A DNA stretch of 11,154 nucleotides from Bacteroidales bacterium (GTDB taxonomy: Bacteria > Bacteroidota > Bacteroidia > Bacteroidales > UBA4181), in contig JAISDP010000348.1 in the NCBI GenBank assembly GCA_031264715.1, positions 1 through 11,154 of the forward strand, written 5' to 3'. A program made the position numbers and the translations under genes. Under the pieces are notes generated by a model. The model made no database searches, was not told where the DNA came from, and saw nothing but the letters and a program-made list of their open reading frames with translations. Shown in pieces: positions 1 to 5,947 of the stretch (positions within the stretch are counted from its first letter, which is position 1; each line of letters starts with the position of its first letter).

Positions 1-495
1 CTGATTGCCATCGACTCGATTTACACGCCGATCAAGAACGTCAAATTCGCCGTCGAAAACTATCGTGTGGAACAAAAGACGGACTATGAAAAACTGGTGA
101 TCGAGGTGGAAACCGACGGCGCCATTCATCCCAAGGAAGCGCTCAAGGAAGCAGCCAAGATACTGATCCACCATTTCATGCTTTTCTCCGACGAAAAGAT
201 CACCATCGAGACCGAAGAAAAACCGGTTACCGACGAGTTCGACGAAGAGTTGCTCCACATGCGCCAGTTGCTCAAAACGCGCCTGCAGGATATGGATCTT
301 TCAGTACGCGCGCTTAACTGCTTGAAGGCAGCCGAGGTGGATACGCTGGGCGACCTGGTCAAATTCAGCAAGAACGACCTGCTGAAGTTCCGTAACTTCG
401 GTAAGAAGTCGCTCACCGAATTGGACGAGTTGCTCGAAAGCATGAATCTGACTTTCGGAATGGAGATTGCAAAATATAAATTAGATAAGGATTAA
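1..495 (+). CDS. rpoA: RNA polymerase alpha subunit, C-terminal part (5' truncated by window)
   Basis: This is the 3' half of the gene for the alpha subunit, which nucleates assembly of core RNA polymerase and whose C-terminal domain contacts promoter UP elements and activators. The frame is open from base 1, and the first visible residues ([20 protein letters not shown]) are typical of the end of the bacterial alpha N-terminal domain. The stretch with [18 protein letters not shown] is the conserved region that completes the N-terminal domain. The linker is acidic (around 200-260). The C-terminal domain starts near base 285 ([19 protein letters not shown]) and includes the helix-hairpin-helix segment [14 protein letters not shown]. 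The stop codon is at 493-495. The GTG at 67 is internal, not a start. rplQ follows 8 bases later, the standard order at the end of the alpha operon. The identification is secure; only the beginning is missing. Confidence 0.98.
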   Translation: MIAIDSIYTPIKNVKFAVENYRVEQKTDYEKLVIEVETDGAIHPKEALKEAAKILIHHFMLFSDEKITIETEEKPVTDEFDEELLHMRQLLKTRLQDMDLSVRALNCLKAAEVDTLGDLVKFSKNDLLKFRNFGKKSLTELDELLESMNLTFGMEIAKYKLDKD

Positions 496-503
496 ATCAG
501 AAA

Positions 504-1175
504 ATGAGACACGCAAAAAAAATCAATCATCTCGGGCGCACCGATACGCACCGCAAAGCGATGTTGTCAAACATGGCATCGTCGCTGATACTGCACAAGC
601 GCATCTCCACTACCGTTGCGAAAGCCAAAGCGCTCAGGACGTATGTTGAACCGTTGATTACGCGTTCGAAACAGGATACGACCCACTCGCGCCGCACGGT
701 ATTCAGTTATCTGCAGGACAAGACAGCCGTATCGGAACTGTTCCGCGAAGTATCGCCCAAGATCATGGAACGTCCCGGCGGATACACCCGTATCCTGAAA
801 ACCGGTTTCCGCAAAGGTGATGCCGCCGAAATGTGCGTCATCGAGCTGGTTGACTATAACGAAAATATGTTGGCAGCCAAGGATGCCAAGAAGACAACGA
901 CTCGCCGCAGCCGTCGCAGCGGAGGTAAGAAAGCCGCAGGTGCAATAGCATCGGCAGCAGCTCCAGCCGCCGAAAAGATAGCAAAAGCTTCGAAAGCAGC
1001 CGTGCTTGTTGAAGACGCCAAGGTAGTTGAAGAAGTTGAAGAAGTGAAGGTAGTCGAAGACGCTAAGGTGATCGAAGAAGTTGAAGAAGTAAAGGTAGTC
1101 GAAGAAGTGAAGAATGACGCAGTAGAGGCTCCTGAAACTGAAACTCCTGCCGGAACCGACGAAACGAAGGAGTAA
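504..1175 (+). CDS. rplQ: 50S ribosomal protein L17 with long acidic repeat tail
   Basis: L17 is a component of the large ribosomal subunit near the peptide exit tunnel. Residues 1-122 are a clear L17 domain: it opens with [20 protein letters not shown], continues with [18 protein letters not shown], and contains the conserved [21 protein letters not shown] segment (broken here by position: residues about 93-112). Bacterial L17 is usually 115-130 residues and Bacteroidetes copies are longer, but this one is 223. The additional 101 residues have a basic patch ([16 protein letters not shown]), an Ala/Lys-rich stretch, then a low-complexity acidic region built from a 15-residue tandem repeat (residues 169-203). 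The ATG lies 8 bases after the rpoA stop, so the two genes are co-transcribed and a terminator follows directly. The tail is probably disordered and exposed; its role is unknown. Confidence 0.97.
   Translation: MRHAKKINHLGRTDTHRKAMLSNMASSLILHKRISTTVAKAKALRTYVEPLITRSKQDTTHSRRTVFSYLQDKTAVSELFREVSPKIMERPGGYTRILKTGFRKGDAAEMCVIELVDYNENMLAAKDAKKTTTRRSRRSGGKKAAGAIASAAAPAAEKIAKASKAAVLVEDAKVVEEVEEVKVVEDAKVIEEVEEVKVVEEVKNDAVEAPETETPAGTDETKE
1008..1112 (+). repeat. 45-bp tandem repeat inside the rplQ tail
   Basis: Two 45-base units (1008-1052 and 1053-1097) encode [15 protein letters not shown] and [16 protein letters not shown] partial third unit (1098-1112) encodes VEEVK. The units differ at only a few bases (for example gcc/gct, gta/gtg, gtt/atc), which points to duplication within the gene. 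Within each unit there is a smaller GAAGAAGT(T/G/A) motif. Confidence 0.9.
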
Positions 1176-1194
1176 TTATTTAAATAGTTGAAGT

Positions 1195-1222
1195 AAAAAA
1201 GCTGCCAATGGCAGCTTTTTTT
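1195..1222 (+). terminator. Rho-independent terminator after rplQ
   Basis: A perfect stem pairs GCTGCC (1201-1206) with GGCAGC (1210-1215) across a 3-base loop, AAT. It is flanked by six A on the left and seven T on the right (1216-1222), so the stem can extend by A-U pairs. It sits 19 bases after the rplQ stop and closes the ribosomal operon. The flanking A and T runs would also allow it to work in the reverse direction. Confidence 0.93.
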
Positions 1223-1234
1223 ATTGAGTTTTTC

Positions 1235-1375
1235 TTAACGCTTGCCAGGTTTCCCATGGATCGATACGCCTTTCATATTCAATGCATCGATGTAAACCAG
1301 CCCGTTGCAATGCAGCGCATCAGTTATGCGCTCGGTTGTTTTGTTTAAAAATAAGGTGAGAATGAGGTTGTTCCC
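1235..1375 (-). pseudogene. Possible decayed coding fragment
   Basis: On the minus strand a 46-codon open frame runs from just after an in-frame stop (1376-1378) to a TAA at 1235-1237. Its second half reads LHCNGLVYIDALNMKGVSI followed by HGKPGKR. This has a plausible globular composition and is unlike the AT-rich low-complexity translation seen in true intergenic sequence. There is no usable start codon except an internal Met, so if it was a gene it is now a C-terminal remnant. I do not recognise the family. It overlaps the hairpin at 1347-1395, which argues against the upstream part being coding. Chance remains a real alternative. Confidence 0.2.
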
Positions 1376-1395
1376 TCAAAAAAGACCTTATTTTT
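1347..1395. terminator. Nested hairpin, possible bidirectional terminator
   Basis: A perfect 11-bp inverted repeat, AAAAATAAGGT (1347-1357) and ACCTTATTTTT (1385-1395), encloses a second small stem TGAGG (1363-1367)/CCTCA (1374-1378). Both ends run into A/T tracts, so a transcript in either direction would end in a U-rich tail. The outer stem is AT-rich and the spacer is 27 bases, so termination strength is uncertain. It may instead be a boundary of a small inserted element. Confidence 0.45.
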
Positions 1396-1482
1396 AACTT
1401 AACCACTGCTGTCCGGTAAAATTTTATGTGGGAGCAATTCAAATTGTCGCGTTGAAAACCACTGGATCAAAACGGAGCTTAT

Positions 1483-1653
1483 ATGGAAGGGATACCGCAA
1501 AGCAAGCTTTGCGGTACAAGCCGGAAAGAGATCAATGAGGCCGGTGATACGATCCTGATCAAGACGTCCTACCTTGATAACTGGTGGGTTGTCGGGTCTC
1601 CGTGCGGGACATTTGGATTTGTTGACGTTGGACACGACATGATGTCATTGTAA
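1483..1653 (+). CDS. Small hypothetical protein or remnant (56 aa)
   Basis: An ATG frame of 56 codons encodes a peptide whose second half reads TILIKTSYLDNWWVVGSPCG and then TFGFVDVGHDMMSL. Codon third positions in this part are mostly G or C, as in the neighbouring genes, and the alternation of hydrophobic and polar residues suggests a beta-rich domain. The frame also continues upstream without stop for nine codons before a TGA at 1453-1455. There is an AACGGAG sequence 6 bases before the ATG that could serve as a ribosome binding site. No family is recognised. The first half crosses the palindrome at 1493-1516. A 78-codon frame exists on the opposite strand (1399-1635) but its residues look less protein-like. 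It may be a short real gene, a fragment of a larger lost one, or chance. Confidence 0.3.
   Translation: MEGIPQSKLCGTSRKEINEAGDTILIKTSYLDNWWVVGSPCGTFGFVDVGHDMMSL
1493..1516. repeat. Perfect 11-bp inverted repeat, 2-base loop
   Basis: TACCGCAAAGC (1493-1503) is the exact reverse complement of GCTTTGCGGTA (1506-1516), separated by AA. No T run follows, so it is not an intrinsic terminator. It resembles a short palindromic (REP-like) unit or a protein binding site. A single copy is present in this window. Confidence 0.8.
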
Positions 1654-1720
1654 GTTTCCTAATCGTTCATTCCATTTTTTTGCCGTTCGTCAAACAACCG
1701 GAAAAAATTTTTTCAATTGT

Positions 1721-1751
1721 TTTGCAGTAATCAAAAACTTGTTTAATTTTG
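1721..1751 (+). promoter_or_regulatory. Bacteroidetes-type sigma-A promoter
   Basis: TTTG (1721-1724) and TAATTTTG (1744-1751) are separated by exactly 19 bases. This matches the known Bacteroidetes housekeeping promoter pattern of TTTG near -33 and TAnnTTTG near -7. Transcription would begin around 1756-1760 and would give a leader of roughly 250 bases before the lipoprotein gene at 2010, with a terminator hairpin in between. The match is by inspection only. Confidence 0.7.
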
Positions 1752-1755
1752 CCGA

Positions 1756-1928
1756 CATGTTTTACCAAAAATCTTGTAATATTTTGTTCCTTTTTTCTCA
1801 CATATTATCGTTCGTAAGCCTTGATACCGCAGGCTTTGGCACGTCTTTTGCAGAGAGAGAGAGATGAGCAGAGGCTAGACATTATATATACGCGCGCGAT
1901 AGATAAAAATTTTCAAATTTTATATATG
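1756..1928 (+). other. Untranslated leader (or small RNA) before the lipoprotein gene
   Basis: This stretch lies between the predicted start of transcription and the terminator at 1929-1963. No reading frame of note is seen. It contains a GA tract (about 1852-1864), sixteen strictly alternating pyrimidine-purine bases (1883-1898, TATATATACGCGCGCG), and an AT-rich inverted repeat AAAATTT/AAATTTT (1906-1912 and 1915-1921) just ahead of the terminator. With the flanking promoter and terminator it could be a free small RNA of about 205 bases or an attenuated leader. I recognise no riboswitch class. Confidence 0.4.
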
Positions 1929-1963
1929 GCCGTAACATTGTTTTGCAATGTTGCGGCTTTTTT
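1929..1963 (+). terminator. Rho-independent terminator in front of the lipoprotein gene
   Basis: GCCGTAACATTG (1929-1940) pairs over 12 bp with CAATGTTGCGGC (1946-1957), with one G-U wobble and the loop TTTTG. Six T follow (1958-1963). The stem is strong and ends 46 bases before the ATG at 2010. No gene upstream clearly needs it, so it ends either a small RNA or an attenuated transcript from the promoter at 1721-1751. Confidence 0.85.
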
Positions 1964-2009
1964 ATTATCCGCCCATACCGTACAAGCATAAAAATCAATT
2001 ATTATAACT

Positions 2010-4976
2010 ATGAATAAATCGGATAAACCATCAAAAATGCCGTTCGGCAGCATGAAGAAATTTCTTGTGTTTCTAATTTTTCCCTTGCTATTGGCCACAT
2101 GCAAGAAGGATGACAAAAAGGATGGCGGCGATACGCCACTGGACATCGAAGAGTTATATTACCAAACGATGAAACCGGAAGCGGATGCCGTTTTGCTAAG
2201 CAACGACCCGATAACGGGCTTTACAACCCTTGCCGGAAAATATGCGGAAATGCCCGAAGTAAAAAGCGTTGAAGTTAATGAAAGCGGGTTATTTGTCGAG
2301 TTTCAAAATAATAAAAAGGTATCATGGATGTTGGGAAGACCGGTTTCTGATGTGGAAACCATTGACCTTTCGCAGATAAAAGCATCCGTTTTGTCTTCAG
2401 GGATCGTAACGAAAGCCACAGCGCAGAAGAAAGTGTGTATCGTTAACCAGCTTTCGAATGATGAAAAATTTAAGCTGAGTATTTCCTATTGGATCAAAAG
2501 ACTGAAAGACGAAGTGTTCGAGCCGACAGGCTGGCAAGTATACTCAATAATTGATGGAAGCGCAGCCTCTGTTGAATTTTTCAGGAAAGATATGAGCGAT
2601 TACGATGCCGTTTTCATTATAACGCATGGCGGTTACGATAAGGATGACACGTGGTTGACTACCGGAGAAACTCTCGGTACAGCGTATGAATATGCAGGAA
2701 TGGGTATTTCCAACATTACGGAAAAACGTGATGGTGAATTAAAAATAATTGAATATCATAAGGTATCAGCAAAGTTTTTTGAAGAATCCGATCTGAATTT
2801 TTCATCTTCAATTATATATCTTGATGCCTGTCACCTGCTGAAACCAAACGCCCTTGGAAAAAACGCTCTTGCCGGATCGTTTACCGGAAAAGGCGCTAAT
2901 GCGGTTATTGGCTGGGATAATGTAGTTTGCAGTGTTGGTGACACAGCGGGTTTTGAACTTTTCAAGCATCTTGCACAATGCAAATCGGTTGAAGAAATAA
3001 GAGCGACGAAAGACTTCCCGAGAATTGACAACCTTGATCATAACCATAAGAACGCGGATGGGACAGTAGCGAAAAACCGTACAGCGGCCAACTTGAGAAT
3101 TGTTTATGCCAATCAAATAACCGATTACTGTTTTTGCACACCTGCACCCATTACGCTTGACGCTGATATAAAGGCAGGCGGCGTCACGCTGCACGGCATG
3201 ATACCGGGCTACGGCGGGGCGCCCGTTACCGAACGCGGGTTTTTATATGCCACCTACGGCCAAACCGAGCCGACAAAGGTCAAGGATGAAAGTTTTGATC
3301 CCTCTGCCTGTAATTCCGCCGTCGATGCAGCATACAGCGTGACGCTCACAGAACTGCCCGCCGGCGTTGAATGTCGCTTTTTGGCCTACGCCGTTGCCGG
3401 CGGTACGGAATACTACGCAGAAGAATACAAAAGTTTTATGACGCCGGAAGTTGCCGGAAAGACCATGACCATGACTGTGGCTACAAACAGAAACATGTCG
3501 TTTTCGCTGAGCGGTTCCGGTACGGTCACTGTTGACTGGGGGGATGGCACGGCGGTCGAAATGATACAGTTTTATTATGGCGGTGCATCTTGCTCTCACG
3601 GCTATACCGGCGTTCCTCCATACACGATAACAGTAACCGGCGATCTGAAAGCCTTGTTTTGCACAAATAATCAACTGACAAGTTTGAACGTGAGCGGAGC
3701 TATTATGCTGGAAGCCCTGTATTGCTCCGGAAATCAATTAACAGACCTGGACGTGAGCGGCGCTGCTGCGCTGGAAACACTGGAGTGTGAAGACAATCAA
3801 CTTGCAAGTTTGGACGTGAGCGGACTTACCGCGCTGAAAAGTCTGGACTGTTTTAAAAATCAACTGACAAGTTTGGACCTGAGCGGAGCTACCGCATTGG
3901 AAAGCCTGGACTGTTACTCAAATAAATTCACAAGTTTGAACGTGAGTGGACTTACCGCACTGAAAACCTTGGATTGTTACAATAATAAGCAACTGGCAAG
4001 TTTGAACCTGAGCGGAGCTATCGCACTGGAAACTTTAAATTGTTACGATAGTCAACTGGCAAGTTTGAGCGTGAGCGGACTTACTGCGCTGAAAACCCTG
4101 CATTGTTACAATAATAAGCTTACAGGTTTGAATGTGAGTGGAGCTACCGCACTGGAAACCTTGAAGTGTACCAACAATCTGTTAACAGGTTTAGACGTGA
4201 GCGGACTTGATGCTCTGAAAATCCTGCACTGTTACTCAAACCTGTTAACAAGTTTGAATGTGAACGGATGTACTGCGCTAACTGAATTGTCATGCTTCTC
4301 CAATCAATTAACAAGCTTGAACGTGAACGGGTGCACAGCGCTGACAGAGTTGACATGTTCCATGAATCAATTAACAAGTTTGAATGTAAGCGGATGTACT
4401 GCGCTGACTGAATTGGACTGCTATCATAATCGATTAACAAGTTTGGACGTGAGCGGGCTTAACGCATTGTATTTCCTGTCGTGTACCCATAATCAACTAA
4501 CAGGTTTGAATGTGGACGGCGCTACTGCACTGACACAATTGGGGTGCCAAAGTAATCAATTAACGAGTTTGAATGTGAGCGGGCTTAACGCACTGAAAAG
4601 CCTGCATTGTTACTTAAACCGGTTAACAAGTCTGGACGTAAGCGGACTTAACGCGCTGACAGGCTTGGACTGCTCTGAAAATCGATTAACAGGTTTAAAC
4701 GTGAGCGGAGCTACCGCACTGAAAGAATTGAAGTGTTATCTTAATCAATTAACAGGTCTGGACATGAGCGGACTGAATGTGCTGACATACCTGGAATGTG
4801 ACTATAACTATATGACAGCCGCGGCGCTGAACAGTCTGTTCAGTACGTTGAACTCCACCACCGGAAGTAAAAGCATTATCATAGGTCATAACGGGCCAAA
4901 CGAAGACGGTACCGGAACAAACGCCTGCGACCGGACTATTGCCCAAAACAAGGGATGGACTGTGACTAATCAGTAA
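2010..4976 (+). CDS. Surface lipoprotein: caspase-like (clan CD) peptidase domain plus 19 leucine-rich repeats
   Basis: This is an exported multidomain protein of 988 residues. Residues 15-31 are a lipoprotein signal (MKKFLVFLIFPLLLATC) with the acylated Cys at 31, followed by a charged KKDDKKDGGD linker typical of surface lipoproteins in Bacteroidetes. Residues about 140-325 look like a caspase-fold peptidase: strand KVCIVNQL, then YDAVFIITHGG with His206, then SSIIYLDACHLL with Cys274, then ANAVIGWDNVV. The His-Gly and Ala-Cys pair is the clan CD signature (gingipain, clostripain and caspase relatives). Residues about 380-478 resemble a fibronectin III-like module and about 485-545 a PKD-like module (VTVDWGDGT). 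Residues 546-945 are 21-residue leucine-rich repeats, followed by a 43-residue tail. Either Met1 or Met15 (2052) could start it; Met15 gives a conventional signal peptide. Likely roles are adhesion or proteolysis at the cell surface. The substrate is unknown and peptidase activity is inferred only from motifs. Confidence 0.85.
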   Translation: MNKSDKPSKMPFGSMKKFLVFLIFPLLLATCKKDDKKDGGDTPLDIEELYYQTMKPEADAVLLSNDPITGFTTLAGKYAEMPEVKSVEVNESGLFVEFQNNKKVSWMLGRPVSDVETIDLSQIKASVLSSGIVTKATAQKKVCIVNQLSNDEKFKLSISYWIKRLKDEVFEPTGWQVYSIIDGSAASVEFFRKDMSDYDAVFIITHGGYDKDDTWLTTGETLGTAYEYAGMGISNITEKRDGELKIIEYHKVSAKFFEESDLNFSSSIIYLDACHLLKPNALGKNALAGSFTGKGANAVIGWDNVVCSVGDTAGFELFKHLAQCKSVEEIRATKDFPRIDNLDHNHKNADGTVAKNRTAANLRIVYANQITDYCFCTPAPITLDADIKAGGVTLHGMIPGYGGAPVTERGFLYATYGQTEPTKVKDESFDPSACNSAVDAAYSVTLTELPAGVECRFLAYAVAGGTEYYAEEYKSFMTPEVAGKTMTMTVATNRNMSFSLSGSGTVTVDWGDGTAVEMIQFYYGGASCSHGYTGVPPYTITVTGDLKALFCTNNQLTSLNVSGAIMLEALYCSGNQLTDLDVSGAAALETLECEDNQLASLDVSGLTALKSLDCFKNQLTSLDLSGATALESLDCYSNKFTSLNVSGLTALKTLDCYNNKQLASLNLSGAIALETLNCYDSQLASLSVSGLTALKTLHCYNNKLTGLNVSGATALETLKCTNNLLTGLDVSGLDALKILHCYSNLLTSLNVNGCTALTELSCFSNQLTSLNVNGCTALTELTCSMNQLTSLNVSGCTALTELDCYHNRLTSLDVSGLNALYFLSCTHNQLTGLNVDGATALTQLGCQSNQLTSLNVSGLNALKSLHCYLNRLTSLDVSGLNALTGLDCSENRLTGLNVSGATALKELKCYLNQLTGLDMSGLNVLTYLECDYNYMTAAALNSLFSTLNSTTGSKSIIIGHNGPNEDGTGTNACDRTIAQNKGWTVTNQ
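3645..4844 (+). repeat. Array of 19 leucine-rich repeats, 63-bp unit
   Basis: Nineteen units of 63 bp run without interruption; the sixth is 66 bp. The protein pattern is LxxLxCxxNxLTSL followed by (N/D)VSGxxA. Nearly every unit has Cys at position 6 and Asn at position 9. Many DNA stretches are almost identical from unit to unit (for example AATCAACTGACAAGTTTG and its variants), so copy number can change by recombination. The last unit (residues 925-945) has lost the consensus and acts as a cap. Confidence 0.93.
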
Positions 4977-5009
4977 TATGCAATCATTCAGCAATTAAAT
5001 CGAGTAATC

Positions 5010-5030
5010 AAAATTCAAAATTCAAAATTA
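5010..5030 (+). repeat. Three 7-bp repeats upstream of the HU-like gene
   Basis: AAAATTC occurs at 5010-5016 and 5017-5023, with a third copy AAAATTA at 5024-5030. It lies in the 65-base gap between the lipoprotein gene and the ATG at 5042. The AT-rich stretch probably keeps the start site unstructured, which suits Bacteroidetes translation initiation without a Shine-Dalgarno sequence. No terminator is seen in this gap. Confidence 0.75.
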
Positions 5031-5041
5031 TTCATAAACAA

Positions 5042-5788
5042 ATGGCAACAGTAAAGAAAATTTTCGAATGGCTGTTCTACCTGATTGAGAACACCCTGAC
5101 CGCAGACACGACGGATAAAATCGCCAGAGTCAAAACCAAAAAAACCAAAACGGTGGATGACATCGCCGCGCGTATCGTTCAGGAACGGACGGAATACCGG
5201 AAGGAAACAATTGTGAACATCATCGCGATGGCCAACGCCGCAAAGCTGGAGTTCCTCTCTCAGGGCGAAATGGTGAACGATGGCATGGTCATCTTCGAGC
5301 CCGCCATTACGGGTAACTTCTACGAAAGCGCCGAATTTGACGAGAGCCGCAATGCCTGCGTCGTCAACACCCGCGTGAGCAATGACGTACACGCAATGCT
5401 CCGGCAAGTGAAAGCCGTGTATGGCGGCCTGACGGTCGAAAACGGCGGGGCGGTCATCACCGGCATTACCGATACCGTTTCCGGCGCGGCAGACGGAACG
5501 GTAACGCCCGGCAAAACCATCACCGTTACGGGCCGGAAAATCCGCGTGATTCCCGGAGAAAGCGAAACAGTGGAAAGCTGCATCACCTACGCGAACCTTG
5601 ACACCCAGGAGGTTATCTCGCAGGAAGACCCGCCGGCCATCAACGACCCCGGCAAAATAGTACTGCAACTGCCGATGCTCGGAACAGGAACCTGGTCGCT
5701 GACCGTCAAAACCCTGTTTACGAGCGCCGCCACCCTGTTGAAAGCGCCACGCTACATCACTTCAAGGATAAATCTTGTAGTGAAGTGA
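5042..5788 (+). CDS. HU/IHF-like DNA-binding protein with C-terminal DUF4469 domain (Bvu_2165 type)
   Basis: A 248-residue protein with no signal peptide. Residues about 1-125 fit the HU-like DNA-binding domain seen in the Bacteroidales Bvu_2165 family: a helical start, the segment VDDIAARIVQERTEYRKETI, and the strand region GEMVNDGMVIFEPAITGNFY. In this family that part replaces the basic arm of canonical HU. Residues about 130-235 are an immunoglobulin-like or beta-sandwich domain matching what I recall of DUF4469, with PGKTITVTGRKIRVIPGE and the ending GTGTWSLTVKT. The start ATG at 5042 gives the normal N-terminus. It is 65 bases downstream of the lipoprotein gene with no terminator between, so co-transcription is likely. 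The biological role of this family is not established. The assignment rests on memory of family patterns, not on a search. Confidence 0.75.
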   Translation: MATVKKIFEWLFYLIENTLTADTTDKIARVKTKKTKTVDDIAARIVQERTEYRKETIVNIIAMANAAKLEFLSQGEMVNDGMVIFEPAITGNFYESAEFDESRNACVVNTRVSNDVHAMLRQVKAVYGGLTVENGGAVITGITDTVSGAADGTVTPGKTITVTGRKIRVIPGESETVESCITYANLDTQEVISQEDPPAINDPGKIVLQLPMLGTGTWSLTVKTLFTSAATLLKAPRYITSRINLVVK

Positions 5789-5803
5789 AAAAGAGACATT
5801 CGC

Positions 5804-5918
5804 TTCCGATAAGGATAGGCATCCTTTTCCGATAAGGATAGGCATCCTTTTCCGGTAAGGAGAGGCATTTTCTTCCGGTAAGGAGAGAGTATCACTTCCG
5901 GTAAGGAGAGGATGCATC
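5804..5918 (+). repeat. Five 23-bp tandem repeats ahead of the radical SAM gene
   Basis: Units start with TTCCG at 5804, 5827, 5850, 5873 and 5896, an exact 23-bp period. Units 1 and 2 are identical (core TTCCGATAAGGATAGG), and units 3-5 share TTCCGGTAAGGAGAG with different ends. A weaker sixth unit can be aligned at 5781-5803, overlapping the stop of the upstream gene. In units 1 and 2 AAGGAT and ATCCTT form a perfect 6-bp hairpin with loop AGGC. Units 3-5 each contain TAAGGAG, a near-perfect Shine-Dalgarno sequence, which is unusual in Bacteroidetes. There are no spacers, so it is not a CRISPR array. Confidence 0.93.
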
Positions 5919-5947
5919 ACCCGGTGTACCTCAAAAAAAAGAATATC

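Larger units (their letters stand above)
1223..1720. other. Intergenic stretch with inverted repeats and possible gene remnants
   Basis: No confident gene lies here. It contains an inverted repeat AGCGCAT/ATGCGCT (1314-1320 and 1326-1332), a nested hairpin at 1347-1395, a perfect 24-base palindrome-like hairpin at 1493-1516, and two short reading frames whose residues look protein-like (minus 1235-1375 and plus 1483-1653). Together these suggest decayed genes or a small mobile or palindromic element remnant, but no transposase or clean terminal inverted repeats can be seen. From 1654 to 1720 it is AT-rich with no structure that I recognise. Confidence 0.5.

Noticed and set aside
1408..1426. 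Insertion sequence end (CTGTCCGGTAAAATTTT)
   Set aside because: It resembles a transposon terminus by feel, but no inverted partner, target duplication or transposase is present in the window.
1399..1635. 78-codon minus-strand frame
   Set aside because: Its residues look like a shadow of the plus-strand frame at 1483-1653, it crosses the palindrome, and no domain or start signal is seen.
5804..5918. CRISPR array
   Set aside because: The 23-bp units follow each other without spacers, units 3-5 diverge in their ends, and there are no cas genes.
5912..5947. Start of the radical SAM gene at 5912
   Set aside because: The ATG lies only 3 bases after the AAGGAG core of the last repeat, and the added 12 residues (MHHPVYLKKKNI) are not typical. 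Starting at 5948 puts the cluster Cys at the usual distance from the N-terminus. Kept as an alternative only.
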